Below are positions 1-9,327 of a stretch of 64,000 nucleotides of DNA, piece after piece. The stretch's first letter is position 1, and each line of letters starts with the position of its first letter. The DNA comes from Aeromicrobium phoceense. Lineage in GTDB: Bacteria; Actinomycetota; Actinomycetes; Propionibacteriales; Nocardioidaceae. A model generated the notes under the pieces. It had not been told where the DNA came from, made no database searches, and saw nothing but the letters and a program-made list of their open reading frames with translations. The stretch is from positions 1,860,001-1,924,000 of the forward strand of contig NZ_JACEOG010000001.1 of assembly GCF_013868155.1 (NCBI RefSeq). Reading direction: 5' to 3'. The position numbers and the translations under genes were made by a program.

Positions 1-1
1 C

Positions 2-1341
2 GTGGCCGAGGCCTTCCACATCGCCTCCACCGGCCGTCCCGGGCCCGTGCTGGTCGACGTCGCCAAGGACGCGCTCCAGGCCGTCACCACCCACGAGTGG
101 CCGCACGAGCTCGCGCTGCCGGGCTACCGGCCCACCACGCGCCCGCACAACAAGCAGGTCCGCGAGGCCGCCCGCCTCATCGCCGAGGCGAAGAAGCCGA
201 TCCTCTACGTCGGCGGCGGCGTCATCAAGGCCGACGCGTCGGCCGAGCTCAAGATGCTCGCCGAGCTGACCCAGATCCCCGTCGTCACCACGCTGATGGC
301 ACGCGGCGCGTTCCCCGACTCCCACGAGCTGCACCTGGGCATGCCGGGCATGCACGGCACGGTGGCCGCGGTCGCCGGCCTCCAGCGCTCCGACCTGCTG
401 ATCACCCTCGGCGCCCGCTTCGACGACCGCGTCACCGGCAACCTCGACACGTTCGCGCCCGACGCCAAGGTGATCCACGCCGACATCGACCCGGCCGAGA
501 TCAGCAAGAACCGCGTCGCCGACGTGCCGATCGTGGGCGACGCCCGCGAGGTCATCGCCGACCTCATCCGCGCCCTGCAGAAGCAGTCGCAGGACGATGA
601 GCTCACCGGCGACTACACCGCGTGGCGCAACTACATCCTCAACGTCAAGGCTCAGTTCCCGGTGGCGTACGACAAGCCCTCCGAGGGCCTGGCGCCGCAG
701 ACCGTGATCGAGCGCATCAACGCGGCCGCCGGCGCCGAGGCGATCTACACCGCGGGCGTCGGTCAGCACCAGATGTGGGCCGCGCACTACGTCCAGTACG
801 AGCGCCCGCGCCAGTGGCTCAACTCCGGCGGTGCCGGCACGATGGGCTACGGCGTGCCCGCCGCGATGGGTGCCAAGGTCGGCGACCCCGACCGTGTCGT
901 CTGGGCCATCGACGGCGACGGCTGCTTCCAGATGACCAACCAGGAGCTGGCCACCTGCGCGATCGAGGGCATCCCGATCAAGGTCGCGGTGATCAACAAC
1001 TCCTCGCTGGGCATGGTGCGCCAGTGGCAGACCCTCTTCTACGAGGGCCGCTACTCCAACACCGACCTGAACACCGGTCCCGAGTCGATCGGCGCCCGCC
1101 GGATCCCCGACTTCGTCAAGCTCGCCGAGGCCTACGGCTGCATCGGCCTGCGCTGCGAGAGCGAGGACGAGCTCGACGAGGTCATCGCCAAGGCGATGAG
1201 CATCAACGACGTGCCCGTCGTGATCGACTTCGTCGTCGAGCGCGACGCGATGGTCTGGCCCATGGTCGCCGCCGGCACCAGCAACGACGACATCAAGATC
1301 GCTCGCGATCTCGCCCCCGAATGGGAAGACGAGGACCTCTG

Positions 1342-1342
<1 letters not shown>
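2..1342 (+). CDS. ilvB: Acetolactate synthase large subunit, 5'-truncated by window edge
   Basis: Catalytic subunit of acetohydroxyacid synthase, the ThDP- and FAD-dependent first common step of valine, leucine and isoleucine synthesis (two pyruvate to acetolactate, or pyruvate plus 2-ketobutyrate). Only the last 446 residues are present; family members are about 600, so the N-terminal ThDP-binding domain with the catalytic Glu lies off the window. The first in-frame GTG at base 2 is not a true start. The central domain is present, and the C-terminal ThDP/Mg motif is clear near residue 304 (GDGCFQM, then [12 protein letters not shown]). The stop overlaps the ilvN start by one base (TGATG), so the two subunits are probably translationally coupled. 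Confidence 0.97.
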
Positions 1343-2965
<1,623 letters not shown>

Positions 2966-2980
2966 GCCTCGTCCCGTCGC

Positions 2981-3028
2981 CGAGCGCGGCGTCCCGTCCG
3001 ACTCACGTCGTGCGGGGCGCCGCGTTCG
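2981..3028. terminator. Probable bidirectional terminator between ilvC and the convergent USP gene
   Basis: Arms 2981-2996 and 3013-3028 pair over 16 bp, with two G-U pairs on the plus-strand RNA and a 16-nt loop. There is no clear U-tract, which is common for actinobacterial terminators. It sits between two convergent stop codons (2965 and 3040), so it could serve both. Confidence 0.7.
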
Positions 3029-3039
3029 TGCGTTCGGGG

Positions 3040-3936
3040 TCAGGAGGCCTGCGCACGAGGCCGGGGGAGCAGGATCACCGGGACCGGGCTGTGGTTGACG
3101 ATCCGCGTCGCGGTGGAGCCCATGAAGACGCGGGCCACCGGACCATGACGACTGGACCCGACCGCGAGCAGGTCGCCCGGACGCCACTCGAAGGACTCCA
3201 GCGCCAGTGACCAGCGCTCGGCGGAGGTGACCTGCGTGGTGGTGACGTCCGTCTCCGGCGCCAGCTTGCGGATGCCGTCGGCCAGCTGCTCCTGGTGGGT
3301 GCGCACGAGCGTCGACCAAGCCTCGCGGACGCCCTGGTCGGAGAAGGCGGCGAACGCGGTCCGCGAGCCGCTCCGCACGGCGAAGGTCACGATCTCCACG
3401 GGCACCCCGAGCCAGGTCGCGAGCGAGGCGATCGGCGCGTCCAGCGCGGCATCGGAGGCGGTGGGGTCGACGGCCACGACCAGGCGCTCGATGCCGCCCT
3501 CGTTGGCGCGGAAGCCGCGCGGCGCCAGCGCCACCGGGATCGCCGAGCTGTGCGCGAGGCGGCCGTTCGTGCTGCCGAAGGCGATCCGGCCGAGCGCGCC
3601 GTGCGATGCCGAGCCGGCCACCACGAGGCGCGCGTCGCGGGCGCGGCTCTCGTCCAGCAGCGCCTGCGGCACGGACGAGGCGGTGCGCGAGACCGTCACC
3701 ACCTCGGCCTCGTCGCCGAGGTGGTCACGAGCCGTCGCCAGCGCCTCACCCGCCTGGTCCCGGACGGAGCGGCGCCACTCGTCGTCCACCCCGGCGAAGT
3801 CGCGCAGGGCGTCCCAGCTGTCCTGGACGACGCTCGTGATGACGAGCTCCTCGCCGGTGGTCCGGGCGAACTCGGCGGCCAGGTCGAGCGCGGCGAGGCT
3901 CCGGGTGTCGCTGCCGAAGCCGACGACGACGCTCAC
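3040..3936 (-). CDS. Universal stress protein, tandem UspA domains
   Basis: A 298-residue cytoplasmic protein with two UspA folds. Each carries the ATP-binding pattern G-2x-G-9x-G-S/T: domain 1 GSASHGALGRIAFGSTNGRLAH, split here as GSASHGALGRIAFG then STNGRLAH; domain 2 GSSRHGPVARVFMG then STATRIVNHS. Tandem USPs of this size are typical of actinobacteria and are linked to stress or dormancy signalling; the specific role is unknown. The GTG start overlaps the stop of the upstream permease gene by four bases (GTGA), so the two are probably co-translated and the USP may respond to or modulate that transporter. Confidence 0.93.
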   Translation of the reverse strand: MSVVVGFGSDTRSLAALDLAAEFARTTGEELVITSVVQDSWDALRDFAGVDDEWRRSVRDQAGEALATARDHLGDEAEVVTVSRTASSVPQALLDESRARDARLVVAGSASHGALGRIAFGSTNGRLAHSSAIPVALAPRGFRANEGGIERLVVAVDPTASDAALDAPIASLATWLGVPVEIVTFAVRSGSRTAFAAFSDQGVREAWSTLVRTHQEQLADGIRKLAPETDVTTTQVTSAERWSLALESFEWRPGDLLAVGSSRHGPVARVFMGSTATRIVNHSPVPVILLPRPRAQAS

Positions 3937-5420
3937 GCGGGATCACCCTGGCGGGCACGGTTGAGCCGCGAGTGCCGGTAGCCGTAGGCGAAGTAGACGA
4001 CGAAGCCCAGCAGCAGCCACACGATGAAACGCAGCCACGTGTCCACCTTGAGGCTCGCCATCAGGCCGATGCAGGACGCGACCGTGACGATGGGCAGGAA
4101 CGGCACCCACGGCGTGCGGAACGGCCGGTTCATCTCGGGCTGGGTGCGCCGGAGCACGATCACCGCGATGGCCACCACGACGAACGCGAAGAGCGTGCCG
4201 ATGCTCACCATCTCGGCGAGCACCGAGATCGGGACGAGTCCGGCGAGCAGCGCCACCGCCACCACCGTCAGCCCCGTCATCAGCACCGGCGTGCCCCACG
4301 TCGGGTGGATGCGGCGGAAGGCCTCCGGCAACAGCCCGTCACGGGCCAGCGCGAAGCCGATGCGCGGCATCGCGACGAGGTCCACCAGGATCACCGAGGT
4401 CAGTCCTGCGATCGCGGCCACGCCGATGAGGATGCCGGCCCACTCCAGGCCGACCTGGTCGAACACGTCGGCGACGGCGTCACCCTCCGAGAGGTCGGAG
4501 TAGTGCACCATGCCGGTGATGACAATGCACACGCCGACGTAGAGCGCGGTGCAGATCGCGAGCGTGCCGAGCAGGCCCATCGGCATGTCGCGCTCCGGCT
4601 TGCGGGTCTCCTCACCGAGGTTCGCGACGGCCTCGAAGCCCGAGTAGGCGAAGAAGACGACGGCCGCGGCCACGAAGATGCCCGGGATGCCGAAGGGCGC
4701 CGGCTCGACGCCCGTGAGGAACTGCCACAGCGGCGCGTGGAGGCTGCTGGAGGAGCCGCCGGCCGGGGGCTGCGACTCCGGGATGAAGGGCACGAGGTTG
4801 CCGGTGTTGACGTAGAAGGCGCCCACGGCGATGACGAAGAGGCAGACCAGGACCTTGATGACGACGAGGCCGTTGGTCACCCAGGCCGACTCGCGGATGC
4901 CGCGCATGGCGACCCAGCCCAGCAGCAGCACGATGAAGATGGCCCCGACGTTGACGACGGAGCCCTCCTCCGCGAACCACTTCTCCGGGAGGTTGAAGAC
5001 GCCGGCGACGTAGCCGGACCAGCCTCGCGCGACCACCGCCGACCCGAGGGCGAACTCGAGGATGAGGTCCCACGCGATGATCCAGGCGAAGATCTCGCCG
5101 ATCGTCGTGTAGCTGTAGGTGTACGAGCTGCCCGCCGTCGGCACGGCGGAGGCCAGCTCGGCGTAGCAGAGGGCGGCCATCAGGGCGACGGCTCCGGCGA
5201 TGAGGAACGAGATCATCACGGCCGGGCCGGCGTTCTCCTTCGCCTGAAGGCCCGTGAGCGTGAAGATGCCCGTGCCGATGACGATGCCGATGCCGAAGCC
5301 GATGAGGTCGAGCGGTCCGAGGTGCTTCTTGAGCCGGCCGTGCTCCTCGGCGGCGCCTTCGGGCAGCTCGTCGTTCTGGTGGATGACGTCGTCGACGCTC
5401 TTCTTCCGTAGGACATCCAT
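3933..5420 (-). CDS. APC-superfamily amino acid permease (cationic amino acid transporter type)
   Basis: A 495-residue integral membrane protein with about 12 hydrophobic segments. The first helix has the APC signature IGIVIGTGIFTLTGL; the second region has AGAVALMAALCYAELASAVP and GSSYTYSY; FAYSGFEAVANLGEE lies in the middle. This resembles the YfnA/CAT branch that takes up basic amino acids or polyamines; the substrate cannot be read from sequence. I chose ATG at 5420 because GGAGGAG lies just upstream and the family's N terminus begins here; the frame stays open upstream but is not conserved-looking. It is coupled to the downstream USP gene. Confidence 0.93.
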   Translation of the reverse strand: MDVLRKKSVDDVIHQNDELPEGAAEEHGRLKKHLGPLDLIGFGIGIVIGTGIFTLTGLQAKENAGPAVMISFLIAGAVALMAALCYAELASAVPTAGSSYTYSYTTIGEIFAWIIAWDLILEFALGSAVVARGWSGYVAGVFNLPEKWFAEEGSVVNVGAIFIVLLLGWVAMRGIRESAWVTNGLVVIKVLVCLFVIAVGAFYVNTGNLVPFIPESQPPAGGSSSSLHAPLWQFLTGVEPAPFGIPGIFVAAAVVFFAYSGFEAVANLGEETRKPERDMPMGLLGTLAICTALYVGVCIVITGMVHYSDLSEGDAVADVFDQVGLEWAGILIGVAAIAGLTSVILVDLVAMPRIGFALARDGLLPEAFRRIHPTWGTPVLMTGLTVVAVALLAGLVPISVLAEMVSIGTLFAFVVVAIAVIVLRRTQPEMNRPFRTPWVPFLPIVTVASCIGLMASLKVDTWLRFIVWLLLGFVVYFAYGYRHSRLNRARQGDPA

Positions 5421-5473
5421 GCGCTGCTCCTCCGCGGGTCGTGCCCCGGCGGGGCGATGGCCTGCACAGCACT

Positions 5474-5499
5474 TTGCGGGGTCCGGAGGGACCCCGCAA
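5474..5499 (-). terminator. Intrinsic terminator after the MocR gene
   Basis: A perfect 11-bp stem (arms 5474-5484 and 5489-5499, starting TTGCGGGGTCC) with a four-base loop. It lies 16 bases past the stop of the minus-strand MocR regulator and upstream of the permease start. The U-tract is poor. It should separate the two minus-strand genes. Confidence 0.8.
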
Positions 5500-5515
5500 T
5501 TCGACGGAGCGCGGG

Positions 5516-6961
5516 TCAGGCGATGAGGTCGACCGCGTCGGGGTCGCGTGCCGTGCCCGACTGGCCGCTCGTGACCCGGTCCCACGCGCGGGCCAGGCGC
5601 TCCACGGCGTCCTCGAGGAGGTCGGGTCCGAGGGCGTAGGGCAGGCGCAGCCGGCGTTCACCGGCCGCGGGGTTGGTGGCGAAGAACCGTGGGCCCGGCG
5701 TGAGGGTGAGGCCCTCGTCCTCGGCGACGGCGACGAGGGCCGAGCTGAGCGGGGCGGGGAGGGTCGCCCAGCACGTGAGGCCGCCATCGGGACGCGTGAT
5801 CGACCAGTCGGGCAGCCGGGACTCCACCGCGGCGATGAGGGTGTCGCGCCGGTGGCGCAGCTCGGCCCGCCGGGCCGCCAGGTCGAGGTCGCCGTCCTCC
5901 AGCGCCGTGGCCATGACGAGCTGGTCCAGCGCGGCCGTACCGAGGTCGCGGATCATCCGCGCCTGCACGAGCCGGGGGACCAGGCTCCTCGGGGCGCGGA
6001 TCCAGCCGATGCGCAGGCCGCCCCAGAGGGACTTCGCCGCAGATCCCACGAGGACGGCGCCGGGGTCGTGCACGGCGTAGTGCTCGGGCAGGGGAGTGTC
6101 GCCGAGGCTCACGTCGCGCAGGGTCTCGTCGACGATGGTGGTGACGCCCGCCCGCTGGAGGATCCCGGCCACCTCGCGACGCGTGGCCGACGGCATGAGG
6201 CGCCCGGTCGGGTTGTGGAAGTCCACCACCAGCAGCGCCAGGGAGGCCGCGGGGGCGAGGCGGGCGATCTCCTCGACGGGCCAGGGATCCTCCCCGGTCG
6301 GGAGCGGCATCAGGCGCGCACCGGCGCGCGACACGAGATCGAACGAGTGCGGGTACCCGCAGCCCTCCACCAGGACGCGGTCGCGCGGCCGCACCAGCAC
6401 CGAGACGAGGAGCGACAGCGCGCTCTGCGCCCCCGTGGTCACGACGATCTGGTCGGGGTCGGTCGGCAGCCCGTCGCGGGTGTAGCGGGCGGCGAGACGC
6501 TCACGCAGCACGGGGAGGCCGTCGGGCAGGTAGCCGTCGGTTGCCAGCAGGGCCGGGAGGCTCGTCATCGCCCGCTGGATGAGCGCGGCGAAGCCGTCGG
6601 GCGCCTCGGAGGCGGCAGCCGTGAGGGCGATCCCGTCGTGGCGCGGCGAGCGCGCGAGCATGCTGGTCGAGCCCGCCGCCCCGACCGGGAGCTCGACCGT
6701 CGTGCCCGAGCCCTGCCGGGTGCGGACGAGCCGGCTCTCCCGCAGCACCTCGTAGGCCCGCGTGGTCGTGGTGCGGCTCAGTCCGGTCGCCTCGGCGAGC
6801 GAGCGCTCGCTGGGCAGCGTCGTCCCGGTGGGGATGCGCCCGTCCATCACGGCGCCGCGGATCTGGGTCGCGAGACGGCGGTACGCGGGGCCCGAGCCGG
6901 ACTCGGACGGGCCGAGCATCGCGGCGAGCCGGCGCGCGGACAGGGGCGGTGCAGAGGCCAT
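5516..6961 (-). CDS. MocR-family transcriptional regulator (GntR HTH fused to aminotransferase-like domain)
   Basis: A 481-residue PLP-dependent regulator. Residues about 25-95 form a GntR winged helix ([44 protein letters not shown]). The rest is a fold-type I aminotransferase domain with DFHNPTG and the PLP lysine in GSAAKSLWGG near residue 310. It is divergent from the YczE-like gene, an arrangement also known in Bacillus, where a MocR protein controls the membrane-protein gene. The 188-bp gap to that gene is largely filled by a possible small ORF, and an ATTGG/CCAAT inverted repeat at 6979-7003 is a candidate operator. The effector is unknown. Confidence 0.93.
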   Translation of the reverse strand: MASAPPLSARRLAAMLGPSESGSGPAYRRLATQIRGAVMDGRIPTGTTLPSERSLAEATGLSRTTTTRAYEVLRESRLVRTRQGSGTTVELPVGAAGSTSMLARSPRHDGIALTAAASEAPDGFAALIQRAMTSLPALLATDGYLPDGLPVLRERLAARYTRDGLPTDPDQIVVTTGAQSALSLLVSVLVRPRDRVLVEGCGYPHSFDLVSRAGARLMPLPTGEDPWPVEEIARLAPAASLALLVVDFHNPTGRLMPSATRREVAGILQRAGVTTIVDETLRDVSLGDTPLPEHYAVHDPGAVLVGSAAKSLWGGLRIGWIRAPRSLVPRLVQARMIRDLGTAALDQLVMATALEDGDLDLAARRAELRHRRDTLIAAVESRLPDWSITRPDGGLTCWATLPAPLSSALVAVAEDEGLTLTPGPRFFATNPAAGERRLRLPYALGPDLLEDAVERLARAWDRVTSGQSGTARDPDAVDLIA

Positions 6962-6978
6962 GAAGCCACTTTGTCAGA

Positions 6979-7003
6979 ATTGGCCATGGAAATGAAGTCC
7001 AAT
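6979..7003. promoter_or_regulatory. Candidate MocR operator
   Basis: An ATTGG (6979-6983) and CCAAT (6999-7003) inverted repeat with a 15-base gap, so 20 bp separates the half-sites. It lies just upstream of the MocR start and overlaps the first codons of the small ORF at 6986. MocR proteins often bind spaced repeats between divergent genes. The arms are short, so chance is possible. Confidence 0.4.
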
Positions 7004-7153
7004 CAAGCGCACAGTGAGAGGGTGATCCTGTGCATCCTCCTACTCGCCCTCGCCGTGTGGGGCTGCGTCGCCACCGTCCGAACCGTGCGGCGCGACGGCC
7101 TGCGCCGCATCCCGAACGCACCGATCGCCCGACGCGTCGGGGAGCGTCGATGA
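6986..7153 (+). CDS. Possible small single-pass membrane protein upstream of yczE-like gene
   Basis: A 55-residue ORF with one hydrophobic helix (VILCILLLALAVWGCVATV, residues 13-31) and a basic C-terminal tail. Its stop overlaps the YczE-like ATG in an ATGA junction, the coupling pattern used throughout this window. Against it: no good Shine-Dalgarno is visible, and its start lies in the short MocR/yczE control region. A GTG at 7022 (43 residues) is an alternative start. I recognise no family. The hydrophobic stretch and overlap support it; comparison with relatives would decide. Confidence 0.45.
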   Translation: MEMKSNQAHSERVILCILLLALAVWGCVATVRTVRRDGLRRIPNAPIARRVGERR

Positions 7154-7752
7154 CGCGCCGGCTCGTCCAGCTCGTGGTGGGCCTGTGGCTCTACGGCGCG
7201 ACCATGGCGCTGATGGTGCGCGCGGGGCTCGGGCTGGACCCGTGGGACGTCTTCCACGAGGGAGTGACGCACCACGTCGACCTCACCTTCGGGCAGGTCG
7301 TGATCGTGGTGGGCGCCCTGGTGCTGTTGGCCTGGATCCCTCTGCGCCAGCGCCCGGGGATCGGCACCGTGGCGAATGTCCTGGTGATCGGGGTGGCCGC
7401 CGACGTCACGCTGGCGATGCTGCCCGAGGCGTCCACCCTCGCGCTCGGCGTGCTGATGCTCGTGACCGGCGTGGTGGGCAACGGCCTGGCCGGTGCGATG
7501 TACGTGGGTGCCGGACTCGGCCCGGGTCCGCGCGACGGCCTGTGGACGGGGATCGTCCGCCGGACGGGCGCGAGCGTGCGCATCGTGCGCACGGGGCTGG
7601 AGGTCGTGGTGCTCGTGACGGGCTTCGCGCTCGGCGGCACCGTGGGCCTCGGGACCGTGCTCTACGCCCTCACGATCGGACCGATCGTGCAGCTCTTCCT
7701 GCCCTGGTTCGAGGTCCGCGAGGCCACGGCCGCCGAGCCGGCCGCGGCGTGA
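7150..7752 (+). CDS. YczE/YitT-like integral membrane protein
   Basis: A 200-residue membrane protein with about five hydrophobic segments. The opening RRLVQLVVGLWLYGATMALMV, then RAGLGLDPWDVFHEG, and GLGPGPRDGLWTG are typical of the YczE (YyaS/YczE) family. The biochemical role of the family is unknown; it is often paired with a MocR regulator, as here. ATG at 7150 overlaps the stop of the small ORF by four bases. It is convergent with the gene at 7765. Confidence 0.9.
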   Translation: MTRRLVQLVVGLWLYGATMALMVRAGLGLDPWDVFHEGVTHHVDLTFGQVVIVVGALVLLAWIPLRQRPGIGTVANVLVIGVAADVTLAMLPEASTLALGVLMLVTGVVGNGLAGAMYVGAGLGPGPRDGLWTGIVRRTGASVRIVRTGLEVVVLVTGFALGGTVGLGTVLYALTIGPIVQLFLPWFEVREATAAEPAAA

Positions 7753-7764
7753 CGCTCGCGCAGG

Positions 7765-8199
7765 TCAGAGCTTGCGCAGCGCCCAGCCCATCAGGATCCA
7801 CATCAGTCCCATGCCCGCGGCGAAGAGCGCCACGCCGTAGGCCACGACGGAGGTGAACAGCGAGGCCCGCAGGAACGACGCGTTCATCGCCGTCTCGCGC
7901 AGCGGGTCGTCCTGCTCGAGCTCGGCGTAGGTCTTGCCGCCGGTGGCCTCGAGGGCGTGCTTGTCGATGATCTGAGCCTGGGAGTAGGCGGTGAGGGGGC
8001 CGTTGACCTCGTCGCCGCCGAACCACTCGGCGTCCTCGGACACGGTGATGTTCTGCGCGGAGAGCTGGTCGGTCACCACCCACCAGGTGGCGGCCCCGGC
8101 GACGATCAGCACGATGCCGGCGATGATCGAGAGCAGTCCGACGGTGCGGACGCCCTTGTGGCGCGGAGTGGTGGCGTAGGTGGGGGTCGGATCGGACAT
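7765..8199 (-). CDS. Two-TM membrane protein (actinobacterial hypothetical, often misnamed LigA)
   Basis: A 144-residue protein with a short polar N terminus, a first membrane helix (VGLLSIIAGIVLIVAGAATWW, residues about 20-40), an extracytoplasmic stretch of about 65 residues (including SEDAEWFGGDEVNGPLTAY), and a second helix near the C terminus (GVALFAAGMGLMWILMGWAL). Similar actinobacterial proteins are sometimes annotated as aromatic ring-opening dioxygenase LigA; no dioxygenase feature is visible here. Function unknown. ATG at 8199 was chosen because GGAAGGAA precedes it. Confidence 0.85.
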   Translation of the reverse strand: MSDPTPTYATTPRHKGVRTVGLLSIIAGIVLIVAGAATWWVVTDQLSAQNITVSEDAEWFGGDEVNGPLTAYSQAQIIDKHALEATGGKTYAELEQDDPLRETAMNASFLRASLFTSVVAYGVALFAAGMGLMWILMGWALRKL

Positions 8200-8279
8200 G
8201 GTGATTCCTTCCGTCGGGGCCTCAACGGCCCTCTTGGGCCGACAGTAGGGGACGGGAAGGGTCAGCCGTCGTGGCGCGT

Positions 8280-8843
8280 TCAGCGACGGGTGGCGATGAT
8301 GAGGCTGGCGTCCGGGTCGATGAGCATCTCCACGGCGATGAAGCGCTCGTCGGTGAGCCACTGCTCGCGCACGGAGTCGACCTGGCCGTCGACGATCGGC
8401 GGCCAGAAGGGCGACGGCACGAAGTCGTCGAGCACCGCGATGCCACCGGGCTCGAGCAGGTCGGCGAGGACGTCGATGCTGGCCATCACGTCGCGGACGT
8501 CGACGAACAGCAGCGAGAACGGGGCGTACTGCTCCAGCACGGTCCAGTCGCCGCAGGTCACCTCGACGTTCGCGGCATCGTGGAAGATGCCCTGCACGTC
8601 CTCGGCCAGGCCGGGATCGAGCTCGGCGGTGACGATGTGGGCGCCCTTGGGGGCGCCGCTGGAGAGCCAGGCGGAGCCGACGCCGCAGCCGGTGCCGAGC
8701 TCGGCGAGGGTGCCGTGGCGCGTGGCGGCCAGGGTCGCGAGCAGCCGGCCCGTCTCGCTGCGGGTCGAGGTGATGAAGCCGCGGCGCCGGGAGAGGTCCA
8801 GGGCGCGCGCGACCAGATCGGGAACCTCAGCCGGTGCGCTCAT
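8280..8843 (-). CDS. SAM-dependent O-methyltransferase-like protein
   Basis: A 187-residue class I methyltransferase. Motif I is ELGTGCGVGSAWL (near residue 50), then TAELDPG (acidic residue that binds the SAM ribose), CGDWTVL and FSLLFVDVRD. The arrangement resembles small caffeoyl-CoA-type O-methyltransferases, but the substrate is unknown. I use ATG 8843, since AACACT followed by six bases then ATG fits the leaderless promoters seen elsewhere in the window; an upstream in-frame start at 8864 would add seven residues. Confidence 0.85.
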   Translation of the reverse strand: MSAPAEVPDLVARALDLSRRRGFITSTRSETGRLLATLAATRHGTLAELGTGCGVGSAWLSSGAPKGAHIVTAELDPGLAEDVQGIFHDAANVEVTCGDWTVLEQYAPFSLLFVDVRDVMASIDVLADLLEPGGIAVLDDFVPSPFWPPIVDGQVDSVREQWLTDERFIAVEMLIDPDASLIIATRR

Positions 8844-8909
8844 GGGGCCAGTGTTCCACGTCATCGTCGCCCCGGCGGGCCAGGACGATCACTGAGACGC
8901 GCGGACCCC

Positions 8910-8939
8910 CTGACAGCGGCCCGGATCGCCGTGTATGCT
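8910..8939 (+). promoter_or_regulatory. Promoter of the BCAA leader transcript
   Basis: -35 CTGACA (8910-8915), 18-base spacer, -10 TATGCT (8934-8939). The predicted start site falls at or one base before the ATG at 8947, so the leader peptide would be translated from a leaderless mRNA. Confidence 0.7.
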
Positions 8940-8946
8940 CGCGGCC

Positions 8947-8994
8947 ATGCGGAAGCAGCTCGTACTCATCGCTTGCCGCGGCAGGACCTCCTAG
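8947..8994 (+). CDS. Putative branched-chain amino acid leader peptide (15 aa)
   Basis: A 15-codon ORF encoding MRKQLVLIACRGRTS. Codons 5-8 are Leu-Val-Leu-Ile, all regulatory amino acids of this pathway, and the valine codon GTA is rare in this genome. A strong promoter places the transcript start at the ATG. A 10-bp hairpin begins inside its last codons (8976) and ends at 9011; a ribosome stalled on the Leu/Val/Ile codons would cover the left arm. leuB and ilvE lie downstream. This is the layout of ribosome-mediated attenuation known for actinobacterial ilv and leu leaders. No protein function is expected. Confidence 0.65.
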   Translation: MRKQLVLIACRGRTS

Positions 8995-9011
8995 GGCCAC
9001 ACCTGCCGCGG
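8976..9011 (+). promoter_or_regulatory. Attenuator-type hairpin overlapping the leader peptide
   Basis: Arms 8976-8985 (CCGCGGCAGG) and 9002-9011 (CCTGCCGCGG) are perfectly complementary with a 16-nt loop containing the leader stop codon. Position relative to the LVLI codons suggests it is the structure opened or formed by ribosome stalling. I do not see an obvious U-tract terminator after it, so whether control is at termination or at translation is open. Part of the loop (8994-9000) could also pair with 9110-9116. Confidence 0.6.
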
Positions 9012-9181
9012 AGTTTCGGCGTTGGCTCGACGACTCTGCAGCAGATGTTCTGGACCAGGACCTGGTTCTCCTCCTCTGAAACGCTGATCGACGTCACCCG
9101 TCGCAGCACGTGGCCCCGCAGGGTCGTCGGTCCCGTCGGATCCCGCACCGACCACACCACTGCCACTTCAGAGGAGCACTC

Positions 9182-9268
9182 ATGTTCGATCCGACCACTG
9201 TCATCGAATGGGGACCCGCGCACCTGCGCGACGACGCCGATTTCGACGGGACGCCCGAGGACAACTGA
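9182..9268 (+). CDS. Possible 28-aa ORF between leader and leuB
   Basis: ATG preceded by AGAGGAG at good spacing, encoding an acidic 28-residue peptide (starts MFDPTTVIEWGPAHL, ends DGTPEDN). Its stop overlaps another ATG (TGATG). I recognise no family. It could be a second regulatory uORF of the leuB leader or chance. The rest of the 484-base gap 8844-9327 holds the leader peptide, hairpin and a leuB promoter; nothing else is seen. Confidence 0.3.
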   Translation: MFDPTTVIEWGPAHLRDDADFDGTPEDN

Positions 9269-9315
9269 TGACCGGATGGCGAGACCCGAGTTTCAGTATC
9301 TGAGATCGACCGTTC

Positions 9316-9321
9316 TAGGAT
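9316..9321 (+). promoter_or_regulatory. Leaderless -10 element of leuB
   Basis: TAGGAT followed by six bases and the leuB ATG, with no Shine-Dalgarno. This spacing recurs before many genes here. No convincing -35 was found. If used, leuB-ilvE has its own promoter in addition to read-through from the leader. Confidence 0.5.
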
Positions 9322-9327
9322 GGACCC

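Noticed and set aside
3972..5411. Long plus-strand ORF opposite the permease gene
   Set aside because: His/Asp/Arg-rich shadow on the opposite strand of a clear membrane protein; high GC creates such open frames.
9054..9066. ACCAGGACCTGGT palindrome as attenuator terminator
   Set aside because: The loop would be a single base; a usable stem is only five pairs with no U-tract.
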